Shown here piece by piece: positions 8,225-17,595 of a DNA stretch of 64,000 nt; position 1 is the stretch's first letter; each line of letters begins with the position of its first letter. The DNA comes from Photobacterium lutimaris (GTDB taxonomy: Bacteria > Pseudomonadota > Gammaproteobacteria > Enterobacterales > Vibrionaceae). Under the pieces are notes generated by a model. It worked only from the letters and a program-made list of their open reading frames with translations. It was not told the origin of the DNA and did not search any database. Location of the stretch: contig NZ_PYMH01000006.1 of NCBI RefSeq assembly GCF_003025555.1, positions 62,001 to 126,000 on the forward strand, given 5' to 3'. A program made the translations under genes and the position numbers.

Positions 8225-9936
8225 ACAATGGGGTTTCGACAAGAGCTGCCTTGAACCAGTTGTGGGCAGGGCTGATGCTCGAAGAATTAGTGCGCCATGG
8301 GGTAAAGCACATTTGTATTGCCCCTGGCTCTCGCTCTACACCACTGACACTGGCAGCCGCTAAAAACGGCAAATTGGCCATTCATACTCATTTTGACGAG
8401 CGTGGCCTGGGGTTTTTGGCCCTTGGCCTTGCCAAAGCAACCCATGAGCCTGTCGCGGTCGTGGTGACATCCGGTACCGCCGTGGCCAACTTGTTACCTT
8501 CCGTCGCCGAAAGTGGCCTGACTGGGGAAAAGCTAGTATTGCTCACTTCAGATCGCCCGGTTGAGCTGATCGATTGTGGGGCCAACCAAGCTATCCGTCA
8601 GCATGGTATTTTCTCTACCCATGTCACCGCATTTGAAGATATTCCTTCTCCGACTCAAGATATCAGTCCGGTATGGCTGCTATCTACCGTAGATAAAGCC
8701 ATGTACCAGCAGGCACAACGTGGTGGGGCAGTCCATTTCAATTGCCATTACCCCGAGCCGCTCTATGGTGAGGAGGGCGACTTTTCTGACTATCTCCAAC
8801 CGGTCCAATATTGGCAATCTAACCATTCACGCTTTACCCAGTATGTTGATGCCGAGCGAAATGGCGTTGCTCTCGATGCTGAGCAGTGGCAAGCAATGCA
8901 AGGTAAGAAAGGGATTGTGATTGCAGGGCGGGTAGCACCGACTGAACTTGTGGCTATTGGTGAACTGGCACAGGCGCTTGGTTGGCCGCTGTTGGCCGAC
9001 CCGCAAGCCGGTGGTAGCAGTGACTGGGCCGGATTTGATGTCTGGCTGCAAAACGAGGCATGTCGTCAGCATTTGTTGCAAGCGGACAGTATTATTCAGT
9101 TTGGCGGTCGTTTGGTGTCCAAACGATTGGGACAGTTACTGGGCTCGAAAAACTGGCAACATTACTGGCTGGTGGACCCATTGCCAGCAGCGCTTGATCC
9201 CAGCTTTGCGGCAACGGCCCGTATCCAGGTCAATACCGTCAGCTTTGCCACCCTTCTATCCGAACATGCAACCGGCGGAAATACGAGTGGTTGGGCTGAT
9301 AACCTTAAACAGGCTTCAAGCCTTTGCCTTAGCACTATCCAAAACAAGTATACCGCGCTTAATGAAGTGAGCTTGGCCGCCAATGTGATGGATTGGGTCA
9401 GCCCAGACACAAGCCTGTTTTTGGGCAATAGCCTGATTGTCCGCTTGTTGGACATGTGCGGTCGCATGCCAAGAGCCGCGACGTTTGCTAACCGTGGTGC
9501 ATCGGGTATCGATGGCTTGATAGCCACGGCTGCCGGTGTGCAGCGTGCCGATGAGCAGTCGATGCTGTGTGTCTTGGGTGATACTTCGTTGCTTTATGAT
9601 CTCAATTCACTGGCCTTACTTAACAATGTCGAGCAACCGGTTGTGGTTTTGGTGACCAACAACGACGGTGGGGCGATCTTTGATTTGCTGCCGGTACCGG
9701 ATAGCCAGAAAGACAGCTTATACCGGATGCCCCATGGCCTAAGTTTTGCTCATGCCGCAGCAATGTTCGGGTTAGGGTATGCCTGCCCGACGACACTGGA
9801 TGATGCCAAGCAGGCTGTTGAAAAGGGGTTGGCGACGGCAGGAGCGACACTGGTTGAAGTGCAGACTCCAGCCGGGGAAAGTGGCCAATTGCTGCGCGCG
9901 ATATTTAGCGAGATCAAGCATGCGACTTTACTCTGA
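8221..9936 (+). CDS. menD: SEPHCHC synthase MenD
   Basis: A 571-residue thiamine-diphosphate enzyme that adds the succinyl semialdehyde of 2-oxoglutarate to isochorismate. The N-terminal HICIAPGSRSTPLTLAA and FDERGLGFLALGLAKA blocks and the late ThDP site LGDTSLLYDLNSLALL with the downstream TNNDGGAIFDLLP are all present. I use ATG 8221, which overlaps the menF stop, rather than the in-frame TTG at 8203 that the GGGAG ribosome site overlaps. The 3' end overlaps menH by 17 bp. Confidence 0.95.
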   Translation: MNNGVSTRAALNQLWAGLMLEELVRHGVKHICIAPGSRSTPLTLAAAKNGKLAIHTHFDERGLGFLALGLAKATHEPVAVVVTSGTAVANLLPSVAESGLTGEKLVLLTSDRPVELIDCGANQAIRQHGIFSTHVTAFEDIPSPTQDISPVWLLSTVDKAMYQQAQRGGAVHFNCHYPEPLYGEEGDFSDYLQPVQYWQSNHSRFTQYVDAERNGVALDAEQWQAMQGKKGIVIAGRVAPTELVAIGELAQALGWPLLADPQAGGSSDWAGFDVWLQNEACRQHLLQADSIIQFGGRLVSKRLGQLLGSKNWQHYWLVDPLPAALDPSFAATARIQVNTVSFATLLSEHATGGNTSGWADNLKQASSLCLSTIQNKYTALNEVSLAANVMDWVSPDTSLFLGNSLIVRLLDMCGRMPRAATFANRGASGIDGLIATAAGVQRADEQSMLCVLGDTSLLYDLNSLALLNNVEQPVVVLVTNNDGGAIFDLLPVPDSQKDSLYRMPHGLSFAHAAAMFGLGYACPTTLDDAKQAVEKGLATAGATLVEVQTPAGESGQLLRAIFSEIKHATLL

Positions 9937-10756
9937 AACCTTTTATGCAAAAGCTCCCGATCCCAAAGATCAGGACCTAAGCCCCCAAGCGGAACCGTCT
10001 CTACCTACACTGGTGTTTGTGCATGGCTTATTGGGGGCTGGCCGCGACTGGTTACAGGTCGTTAATCAACTGAGCGGGAAGTATCCCTGCCTGACCGTCG
10101 ATTTGCCCGGCCATGGCCATAGCCGATTAGTGCAAACTGAAGACCGCGATCAGCAAGGTTTCGCTCAAGCCAGCCAATGGCTAACCGAGACCTTGAGCGC
10201 GCGCGGAGTGACGCGCTATATCCTGATTGGCTACTCACTCGGCGCGAGGGTGGCGATGTATCATGCCTGCCATCAGGATGTTGAACAGAAAGCAAAACTG
10301 GTTGGTTTGGTTTTGGAAGGCGGGCATTTCGGGCTACCGCAAAGTGAGCGGGCTGCAAGGTTGGACAATGATCAGCGCTGGGCGCAACGATTTGCTTCCC
10401 AGCCCATTGTTGATGTGCTGGCCGATTGGTACCGGCAACCGGTTTTTTCATCTTTGAATCATGACCAAAGACAAGGTTTGATCGCCAAGCGCAGTGATAA
10501 CCTTGGTGTTTCTATAGCACATATGTTGCTGGCTACATCGTTAGCCAAACAACCTCTCCTGCAGTCTCAGTTAACCGGGTTAACCATACCGGTACATTAT
10601 CTTTGCGGAGAGCAAGATCAAAAGTTTACGCGTCTGGCCGAAGGCTCCGGTTTGTCTTACCAGATAATTGAAGGCGCCGGCCATAATGTTCATGCTGAAC
10701 AGCCATATGCTTTTGCCAGAGCAGTAGACAATTTTATTTTAAGCAGATTATTTTAA
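9920..10756 (+). CDS. menH: SHCHC synthase MenH (alpha/beta hydrolase)
   Basis: A 278-residue alpha/beta hydrolase that eliminates pyruvate from the MenD product. The nucleophile elbow is GYSLGAR with Ser106; the oxyanion region is FVHGLLGAGRDW; the catalytic His is in GAGHNVHAEQP near the C-terminus. The start at ATG 9920 lies inside menD (17-bp overlap). It is some 25 residues longer than E. coli MenH, mostly a loose N-terminal stretch of Pro and Asp. In most relatives menB comes next; here a 20-bp hairpin and then menC follow. Confidence 0.92.
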   Translation: MRLYSETFYAKAPDPKDQDLSPQAEPSLPTLVFVHGLLGAGRDWLQVVNQLSGKYPCLTVDLPGHGHSRLVQTEDRDQQGFAQASQWLTETLSARGVTRYILIGYSLGARVAMYHACHQDVEQKAKLVGLVLEGGHFGLPQSERAARLDNDQRWAQRFASQPIVDVLADWYRQPVFSSLNHDQRQGLIAKRSDNLGVSIAHMLLATSLAKQPLLQSQLTGLTIPVHYLCGEQDQKFTRLAEGSGLSYQIIEGAGHNVHAEQPYAFARAVDNFILSRLF

Positions 10757-10757
10757 G

Positions 10758-10777
10758 CTTATTCTTTTAAGAATAAG
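10758..10777 (+). other. Small hairpin at the menH/menC junction
   Basis: CTTATTCTT (10758-10766) pairs perfectly with AAGAATAAG (10769-10777) across a 2-base gap. It is AT-rich and has no T run, so it is a weak terminator at best. It sits where menB would be expected. Confidence 0.5.
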
Positions 10778-10794
10778 GCAGATGGAGTTTTATG

Positions 10795-11769
10795 ATGCGT
10801 AGCGCGAAACTATACCAATACCAGCTTCCTATGGACTCCGGTGTGATCCTGCGTACCCAGCGATTGGTGAATCGCGACGGCTGGATTGTTGAGCTGCAGG
10901 ACGGCGATCAAAAAGGCTACGGTGAAATCGCGCCATTGCCTGAGTTTAGCCAAGAGAGTGCAGAGCAAGCTGGCGAGCAGGCGCAAGCATTGCTGGAGCA
11001 GTGGGTATCAGGTCAGGCGATCGATTTAGAAAAAGCGCTTCCATCTGTGGCGTTTGGTCTGAGCATGGCAGAGCTTGAACTTCAAGGTGGCTTGCCACAA
11101 GCCGGTAACTATACGGTTGCTCCGCTTTGTGCGGGGGATCCCGATGATCTGGTGATTGCCTTGAATGACATGCCGGGCGAGAAAGTGGCCAAAATCAAAG
11201 TCGGCATGTACGAAGCCGTGCGCGATGGCATGGTCGCAAATATGTTTGTCGACTCCATTCCGGGGATCCGCCTGCGTTTGGATGCCAACCGCCAGTGGAC
11301 ACCACTGAAAGCCCAGCAGTTTGCCAAATACATGAAACCGGAGAACCGAGGTGGTATCGCGTTTCTTGAGGAGCCTTGCCAGTCGCCAGCCGATAGCTTG
11401 GCCTTTGCGCAGGAAACCGGCATTAATATTGCTTGGGATGAAACCGTGCGTGATGAGGGCTTCGAGGTAAAAGCTGAACCGGGCGTGGTAGCAATTGTGA
11501 TTAAGCCGACACTGATCGGTAGTGTACAGCGCTGTATCGAACTGGTTAAACAGGCGAACGAACAAGGCTTGACAGCGGTGATCAGCTCAAGCATGGAAAG
11601 CAGCCTTGGCTTGAACCAGCTAGCCCGTTTTGCCGAATGGCAAACGCCAGATGTGATCCCTGGCCTTGATACCATGCAGTTGTTCCTCAGCCAGCTGGAG
11701 ACTCCATGGCCTCATTGTGAGTTGCCGCTGAAAACCTTGTCTGATCTGGATGTGGCATGGTCGAAATAA
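10795..11769 (+). CDS. menC: o-Succinylbenzoate synthase MenC
   Basis: A 324-residue enolase-superfamily enzyme that dehydrates SHCHC to o-succinylbenzoate. The catalytic lysine pair is in VAKIKVG (Lys133, Lys135), followed by the metal ligands in RLRLDANRQW, FLEEP and AWDET, and the C-terminal lysine in VIKPTLIG. I prefer ATG 10795, with GGAG 7 bases upstream, over the adjacent ATG 10792. The stop overlaps menE by 13 bp. Confidence 0.94.
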   Translation: MRSAKLYQYQLPMDSGVILRTQRLVNRDGWIVELQDGDQKGYGEIAPLPEFSQESAEQAGEQAQALLEQWVSGQAIDLEKALPSVAFGLSMAELELQGGLPQAGNYTVAPLCAGDPDDLVIALNDMPGEKVAKIKVGMYEAVRDGMVANMFVDSIPGIRLRLDANRQWTPLKAQQFAKYMKPENRGGIAFLEEPCQSPADSLAFAQETGINIAWDETVRDEGFEVKAEPGVVAIVIKPTLIGSVQRCIELVKQANEQGLTAVISSSMESSLGLNQLARFAEWQTPDVIPGLDTMQLFLSQLETPWPHCELPLKTLSDLDVAWSK

Positions 11770-13220
11770 GAAAGACTGTTCATGTGGAGGCCGTCGCGGA
11801 CGTGACGTTTTCCACTTGGCCATGGCAACACTGGGCAAAAGAGCGGCCGTCTTCGGTCGCTCTCTCGTTTGACGAGCAGCAATTTAGCTGGGCTGAATTG
11901 GCAGAAAAAGTCGATGAATATGCCAAAGGCTTGGTTGAGCAGGGCTTGAAGCGTGATCAGCTGGTGGCTGTCGTCGCCCCTAACTCGGTATCGGTGATCT
12001 GGTTATTGTTAGCCATCTTGCGAACCGGGGCCCGCTATGTCGGGCTTAACCCGCATTTGAGCCAGCAAGCGCTCTCCAACCAACTGGCACTGCTTGAGTG
12101 TGACTTTATTTGGTATCCGGCCAAATCCGGTGCCGCATTGGACCGTGTCCAAGGTAGCAAGCAAGCCGGTCAACAAGCGTTGCCTCATCGGTTACAGCTG
12201 CTTCCACCACAAACGCCGCGAATGGTGCCGGTCACCTGGCAAGCATCTCGCGCGGCGACCCTGACCATGACTTCGGGGTCGACCGGTCATCCCAAAGCGG
12301 TGGTGCATAATGCCCAGAGCCATTTGGCCAGTGCCGCAGGTTTGCTTCAGTGGATGGCATTTGATGGTGAGGATAGCTGGCTGTTGTCATTGCCGCTATT
12401 TCATATCTCCGGTATGGCGATTGTTTGGCGTTGGTTATATCGCGGCGCGAAACTTGTTGTTGCCTCCTCGCAGGATTTGGACGTGGCACTGGGTAAAGTT
12501 ACCCACGCATCATTGGTACCGACTCAGCTCCAGCGGGTGCTGGAGAATAACCGTGCTTCATCTCTGTCATTGAAGCGAGTATTGCTGGGCGGGGCGGTGA
12601 TCCCGGTCAGCCTGACCGAGCGTGCCAAGCAAGCCGGTATCGAGTGTTGGTGCGGCTATGGCATGACCGAAATGGCCTCGACAGTAACGGCCAAGCTGGC
12701 CGATACAAGTGCTGGCGTCGGTGCTGTTTTGCCACACCGTGAGCTGATGCTCAAAGATGGCGAGGTGCTGGTGAAGGGGAAAGCGTCGGGGATGGGGTAT
12801 TACCGTAATCGGACTATCTTTCCTTTTTCTGAACAGGAGTGGTTTGCGACCAAAGATCTCGCCAGTTGGCATGATGAAGAGTTGTTCATCCTTGGCCGTA
12901 AAGACAATATGTTCATCTCCGGTGGCGAGAATATCCAGCCGGAAGAGATTGAGAAAGTGCTATTGTCTCACCCTGCGGTCGATCAGGCCTTTGTCCTGCC
13001 GATGGCAGACAAGGAGTACGGGCAACGCCCCGTCGCTATCGTGTCTACCTCACCGGAACTTGATGAAACGCTAAATGAGGATTTAGACGGTTACATGAAG
13101 CAACAGGTGATGGGCCTGTGCCGTCCGGTGAAATATTTGCTTTTGCCTTCACATCTTTGTGCTGGGGGGATCAAAATATCTCGCAAGCAGCTTGCACAAT
13201 GGCTGACTGAACAACACTAA
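11757..13220 (+). CDS. menE: o-Succinylbenzoate-CoA ligase MenE
   Basis: A 487-residue ANL-family adenylating enzyme that activates o-succinylbenzoate with CoA. The P-loop TMTSGSTGHPKAVVH, the motif GYGMTEMAST, the hinge DLASWHDEELFILGRKDNMFISGGE and the late lysine in GGIKISRKQL are present. It is the last gene of the men operon. Its product is the substrate of MenB, which is not encoded next to it, so the pathway depends on a menB elsewhere. Confidence 0.94.
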   Translation: MVEIRKTVHVEAVADVTFSTWPWQHWAKERPSSVALSFDEQQFSWAELAEKVDEYAKGLVEQGLKRDQLVAVVAPNSVSVIWLLLAILRTGARYVGLNPHLSQQALSNQLALLECDFIWYPAKSGAALDRVQGSKQAGQQALPHRLQLLPPQTPRMVPVTWQASRAATLTMTSGSTGHPKAVVHNAQSHLASAAGLLQWMAFDGEDSWLLSLPLFHISGMAIVWRWLYRGAKLVVASSQDLDVALGKVTHASLVPTQLQRVLENNRASSLSLKRVLLGGAVIPVSLTERAKQAGIECWCGYGMTEMASTVTAKLADTSAGVGAVLPHRELMLKDGEVLVKGKASGMGYYRNRTIFPFSEQEWFATKDLASWHDEELFILGRKDNMFISGGENIQPEEIEKVLLSHPAVDQAFVLPMADKEYGQRPVAIVSTSPELDETLNEDLDGYMKQQVMGLCRPVKYLLLPSHLCAGGIKISRKQLAQWLTEQH

Positions 13221-13233
13221 TCTTCCCCCAAAT

Positions 13234-13261
13234 AAAAAAGCCCGAGGTGATCACCTCGGGC
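13234..13261 (-). terminator. Strong hairpin, best as a minus-strand terminator
   Basis: GCCCGAGGTGA (13240-13250) and TCACCTCGGGC (13251-13261) form a perfect 11-bp palindrome. Six A lie just before it, which is a T run on the minus strand; there is no T run on the plus strand. It would stop transcription from the pyruvyl-transferase gene and may also slow men operon transcripts. Confidence 0.75.
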
Positions 13262-13428
13262 CTTAACTGCTACTGTAATTATGAGGAAGTGACAGCGACT
13301 TCACGAACCCAAGTTTTACTTGCTATTTGGAATGGCTATTTATAATGATAAATCGAGAAAAGGTTCGGTTTATCAGCTTGATATATTAAAGAGGTGTAGG
13401 GTAATAACACCTTGACAGAATGCTATCG

Positions 13429-14454
13429 TTATTTATCAATCAAGCTATTGATCTCTTTGAACATACCCTCTATCTTTCTAGGTGCCTCATTTATATATTT
13501 TAAAATATTTGACTCCTCTTCTGAAGTAAGTTCTTTAAATGTTGAAGAGGCTACCTCTGGTTCAGATACGATTCTTGATTTATCAATACCGACATCTGAT
13601 AAAATACCTTCAATTTTATGAGAATTAGATTTTAATGCTAAAAATGGTGTTAGGGTTTTTAATGCGAAACAAAGAGAATGATATCTGGCAATTATCATAA
13701 ACTTTGAACTAGCTATCTTATTAACATAGCTTTCGTAGTCATTTAAATAGTAAAACTTTCTGATTTTTTTATATTTAAATTTAATTAGTTTTAGCTTGTG
13801 AAATGGGTACCTTATTGCTTTGAATAAATTAGATTCAGCATGTTTAAATAAAGAATTAACAGTAATTTTTCTAATTTTACTGTTCGTTTTAGCTGGCAAG
13901 AATTCATATCCTTCTTTTAAACTTAAAAGATACAATTTCTCACTTAAGTCGAAATAGACACTATCTGTAATACCTACTCTCCCGGTAGTTTCTTTTTTTG
14001 ACAAGTCATACTTAGAGTAAAATGACATGTCTGGGACTACTTTTGACTTTATATCATACTTGGCTAATTCTTGCTGACTTAAGCTTTCTCGTACAAAAAT
14101 TAAATCATAGCACTTTATACTCTCAATAATTTCACTGTTATTTTCTTGACATGTGGAATTAATAAGTACTACAGGTATATTTAATTTTTCCTTAACATAA
14201 TTTCCAACTGATATTAGGTCTTTAGCTCTGGGTTGTGAGTGGTGTAAAGTTCCTTCACCATTAACAATGACAATATCAGCTTGAGACATACTAACTATAA
14301 AGCTTTTATTCTCGACCCATGGTTTTCCCACTGGGTGAGTGTCTATAGTTTTTATTCCATTTTTAAGTAAAAGCTCCTTTATGTTCTTTACAACTGTTTC
14401 ACAACCATGATGCGATTCAAATGCAGTATCATTTAATATAACAGCTTTTTTCAT
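13429..14454 (-). CDS. Polysaccharide pyruvyl transferase family protein
   Basis: A 341-residue protein of the CsaB/WcaK pyruvyl-transferase family, which adds ketal pyruvate to surface sugars from phosphoenolpyruvate. Supporting blocks are ADIVIVNGEGTLHH near residue 60-73, the DLIFVRES strand, and ARYHSLCFALKTLTPFLAL with HKIEGILSDVGI near the C-terminus. It is obviously richer in A and T than the genes around it and uses many AAA, ATA and TTA codons. No other sugar gene is adjacent. That points to horizontal arrival as a single cargo gene. The exact sugar acceptor cannot be told. Confidence 0.8.
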   Translation of the reverse strand: MKKAVILNDTAFESHHGCETVVKNIKELLLKNGIKTIDTHPVGKPWVENKSFIVSMSQADIVIVNGEGTLHHSQPRAKDLISVGNYVKEKLNIPVVLINSTCQENNSEIIESIKCYDLIFVRESLSQQELAKYDIKSKVVPDMSFYSKYDLSKKETTGRVGITDSVYFDLSEKLYLLSLKEGYEFLPAKTNSKIRKITVNSLFKHAESNLFKAIRYPFHKLKLIKFKYKKIRKFYYLNDYESYVNKIASSKFMIIARYHSLCFALKTLTPFLALKSNSHKIEGILSDVGIDKSRIVSEPEVASSTFKELTSEEESNILKYINEAPRKIEGMFKEINSLIDK

Positions 14455-14569
14455 ATGTATACCTGTCTAAACCTAAGCTTTTATTCTTTTTATCTTTAGT
14501 TGCACTATGTCTAAGCACGGTCATATCCCAAAAAATTAGTTGTAAATTAATACTGAACTGTTCTAGGGC

Positions 14570-14692
14570 TTAATGATTTGGACTAGCGTAACGTTTCTCA
14601 AACCAATGAACCAAGGGGTTGATGAGAGTGCTGACAGTGCGTTGATAAAGCCGACTAACATATCGAATTTTAGCTCTTTTGGGAACTAACAA
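14570..14692 (-). pseudogene. Possible 40-codon gene remnant
   Basis: On the minus strand 40 codons are open ahead of a TAA at 14572-14570, with bacterial-looking residues such as RLYQRTVSTLINPLVHWFEK, but with no start codon or ribosome site in frame. It looks like the tail of a lost gene. I do not recognise the parent, and it may be chance. Confidence 0.2.
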
Positions 14693-14701
14693 CTAGGATA
14701 T

Positions 14702-16570
14702 TCATCGATTTTCCCCCCGCAAATTCAGCACTTCCTCACGCAAATGGCTACTGTTAGTCTCTTCAGGCGAAATAGGCTCACCGGCAACAATCGTCACTTT
14801 TGACCAGAAACGTTTCGGTATTTTCAGTAATGCCCGACCGCCTTCTCGGCTGAAGAAGCTGCCCCATAGCCCTTGAATTGCAACAGGGACGACCGGAACA
14901 GGAGAGCGCTTGATAATGAGATCGATACCTCGCATGAAAGGCCCCATTTCGCCATCATAGGTCAGTTGACCTTCAGGGAAAACACAGACCACATCACCAC
15001 GCTCAAGACGCTTGCTGACATCGACAAAGGCTTTCATGATCGACCTTCTGTCCGTTGCGTCAATAGGGACCACTTTACAGGCACGGCAGAAGCTTCGGAT
15101 CATCGGCAAGCTGTAAATGTCCTTGTCCATCAAGAAGCGGATAGGGCGTGGACAGGCGCCGGCGAGCAACAGGGCATCCATATAGCTGACATGGTTGCAG
15201 ACAATCAGCACACCGCCTTTCTCTGGAATATTGGCTAAGTTTTTATGGGTTACCCGGTACATGGTATGACTGACCAGCCAAACCATAAAGCGCCAGAAGA
15301 AGTCGGGAGTCTGAACGTAAATGTAGGCCACCACGACAAGGTTCAGCACCGAGAGGATCAGGAAGAACTGCGGGATGGTAAATTCCAGCACTGCGAGTAC
15401 CACAATCCCGCTGATTGCGCTGATGACCATGAAAATCGCATTCCAGATGTTGTTGGCAGCCACCACCTGGGCACGCTCTGTTTCCTTGGCTCGGTGTTGC
15501 ATCATGGCATACAGCGGCACAATGAAGATCCCGCCAGATACCCCCAGCATGGTCAGGCAGACAAATACGCTAAGTAGTTGCGGGTCGGTGACAAATTCGA
15601 TAATGGATTGGGTTTCAGGCATTGAACTAGGCGTGCTGAACATCAGTCCGGCACCAAATAGAGTGATCCCCATGCTGCCCAACGGGACTATCCCCGGCTC
15701 GATACGATGGCCCGATAACCGGTCACAAAGTAGCGAACCGATAGCGATGCCAATGGAAAACAGAGTCAGTAGAAAGGAGACTGAGGCGGCATTGCCCCCC
15801 AAGTGCAGTTTGGCAAAGTTCGGAAACTGTGTCAGGTAGCTGGCACCGAGGAACCAGAACCAGCTGATCCCCAAAATACATTGGAAGACGGTTTTATCTT
15901 GGCGGGCAATAGCCAGCGTTGTGCGGGTCTGTCGTATTGGTTGCCACTTGAATTTCAGATCGGGGTTACTCGGTTTAACCGAGGGGATCCCTTGTGAACA
16001 CAGATAGCCAATAACCGCAAAACTGACCACGCTGATTGCTGCGATATAGGCTGCCTGCTCTTCATTGGCGATGACGCCGGCCAGCAGGGTGCCGATAAGA
16101 ATGGCGAGGAAGGTGCCGGTTTCGACCAAAGCATTCCCCGAAACCAGTTCTTCTTTTTTGAGTTGCTCGGGTAGCAAGGCATACTTCGCCGGGCCGAAAA
16201 ATGCTGATTGGGTACCCATCAGGAACAGGAGGATGAGCAACATCAGGTAGTTTTCGCTGATAAAAGCAAAGGCCGCCAGTGACATAATGACAATCTCAGC
16301 CATTTTGACCACCCGCATGATGCTGGCCTTGTCATACTTATCGGTGATCACACCAGCGGTCGCGGAAAACAGGAAAAAAGGCAAAATGAATAAGCCCGCA
16401 GCCAGATTGATGACCAGATCGCTGTCGACTGGCAGGGTGCCAGGTGCCGCAAAGGCGATCAGGATAAGCAGGACATTCTTGTAGACATTGTCGTTGAAGG
16501 CCCCGAAGGCTTGCGTAAGGAAGTAGGGCAGGAATCGCCGCTGGGTTAGAAGTCGAGACTGATCTGACAT
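14702..16570 (-). CDS. LplT-like MFS transporter fused to a PlsC acyltransferase
   Basis: A 622-residue two-domain membrane protein. Residues 1 to about 410 are a 12-segment MFS transporter resembling LplT, the lysophospholipid flippase (ALLPEQLKKEELVSGNALVETGT is typical). From about 430 the PlsC/1-acylglycerol-phosphate acyltransferase domain follows, with the catalytic NHVSYMD and the FPEGQLT block. In Aas proteins an acyl-ACP synthetase (AMP-binding) domain comes next; here the protein stops. It probably imports and re-acylates lysophospholipids, but acyl supply must differ from full Aas. No partner gene is adjacent. Confidence 0.85.
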   Translation of the reverse strand: MSDQSRLLTQRRFLPYFLTQAFGAFNDNVYKNVLLILIAFAAPGTLPVDSDLVINLAAGLFILPFFLFSATAGVITDKYDKASIMRVVKMAEIVIMSLAAFAFISENYLMLLILLFLMGTQSAFFGPAKYALLPEQLKKEELVSGNALVETGTFLAILIGTLLAGVIANEEQAAYIAAISVVSFAVIGYLCSQGIPSVKPSNPDLKFKWQPIRQTRTTLAIARQDKTVFQCILGISWFWFLGASYLTQFPNFAKLHLGGNAASVSFLLTLFSIGIAIGSLLCDRLSGHRIEPGIVPLGSMGITLFGAGLMFSTPSSMPETQSIIEFVTDPQLLSVFVCLTMLGVSGGIFIVPLYAMMQHRAKETERAQVVAANNIWNAIFMVISAISGIVVLAVLEFTIPQFFLILSVLNLVVVAYIYVQTPDFFWRFMVWLVSHTMYRVTHKNLANIPEKGGVLIVCNHVSYMDALLLAGACPRPIRFLMDKDIYSLPMIRSFCRACKVVPIDATDRRSIMKAFVDVSKRLERGDVVCVFPEGQLTYDGEMGPFMRGIDLIIKRSPVPVVPVAIQGLWGSFFSREGGRALLKIPKRFWSKVTIVAGEPISPEETNSSHLREEVLNLRGENR

Positions 16571-16724
16571 GAATACTTTAGCCTGAGTTCGATTTGATCA
16601 CCGAAAGTCATCACCGCAGCTATTGCGGGTTGAAAAATGACGTTATCACTATCATTTGTTGACATGAGAATATAAGTATCTGGCCTCATAGAAGGCCAGA
16701 TACGGCATAATTACACGCTGCTAA

Positions 16725-17321
16725 TTAGCCTTTCCAAGCATTAAGGTAAGTGCCTAGTAGGTTATTAATCAATGCTTTACCATCGACAGGAACGGAGGTG
16801 AACAGTTTGTCATCAACTGACAGCAAGGTGATACCGTGAACGCCAGACCAGATCACTCGGCTCGCTTCAAGGGTTTCATCACTGTTAAGCTGAGGGTTGA
16901 TCTGTTGGATCAATGTTTCCAGCATACCTGTCATGTTGTTGATACGTTCCGACTGCCACTCAGGCAGTTCTTCACCGTTCATGGTGTGTTGGAAAATCAA
17001 CTGCCAGCGGTATGGGTTTCGCGAGGCAAAGTCAAGGTAGCAAAAGGCAAGGCGCTTTAGGGCATCTTCCGCTGATGAGGCTTCTTTCATTTCTGCTTCT
17101 GCTTCCGCGAACAGCTCATCAAGAGTCTGAGCAACAGCGTGCAGCAGTAGCAGGTTGTAGTTGCCGAACACGTTAACCAATGTACTTGGTACATAGCCAA
17201 TCATTGCCGCAACCTTGCGCAGGCTAAGTTCATGGTGGGGGTGTTCAGCGAGAAAGTTTTTGACTTGCTCCAGTGTCATACTTACCAACTCTTCACGAGT
17301 ATGGTCGTTTCGTCTTGCCAT
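16725..17321 (-). CDS. TetR/AcrR-family transcriptional regulator
   Basis: A 198-residue regulator. The N-terminal helix-turn-helix (residues about 10-55) contains HHELSLRKVAAMIGYVPSTLVNVFGN, a TetR DNA-binding fold. The C-terminal part (FCYLDFASRNPYRWQLIFQHT, WSGVHGITLL) resembles the WHG-type ligand domain. I start at MARRNDHTR because the longer frame to 17420 adds a non-conserved stretch. The small palindrome at 17431-17441 could be its own operator. Regulated genes and ligand are unknown; the adjacent phospholipid transporter/acyltransferase is a candidate target. Confidence 0.85.
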   Translation of the reverse strand: MARRNDHTREELVSMTLEQVKNFLAEHPHHELSLRKVAAMIGYVPSTLVNVFGNYNLLLLHAVAQTLDELFAEAEAEMKEASSAEDALKRLAFCYLDFASRNPYRWQLIFQHTMNGEELPEWQSERINNMTGMLETLIQQINPQLNSDETLEASRVIWSGVHGITLLSVDDKLFTSVPVDGKALINNLLGTYLNAWKG

Positions 17322-17430
17322 CAAAGTTACTCTTAATCGAATAAGTCTTATTTTGCTTAATTGTAATATGCCCAAATCAAGTGGGTATGATGCAAAATAA
17401 GTTTTTTTGCAGAAAGGCAAAAAATAATTA

Positions 17431-17441
17431 GAACATTGTTC
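17431..17441. promoter_or_regulatory. Possible operator upstream of the TetR gene
   Basis: GAACATTGTTC, two 5-base inverted arms around one base, lies about 110 bp upstream of the regulator start in an AT-rich gap. Single small palindromes occur by chance, so this is weak. Confidence 0.25.
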
Positions 17442-17595
17442 GATATTCTAGTGTTAACCACAAGAATAGGTCAAGTGGCTTATCTTTTACGGTAACTATT
17501 TCTGACAATTACTTGGTGAGTTGTGAGCCTAGTCATGGCAAATACCAGCACTAATTTGAATGCTGGCATTATTATTGACTATTTTAACAGCATCG

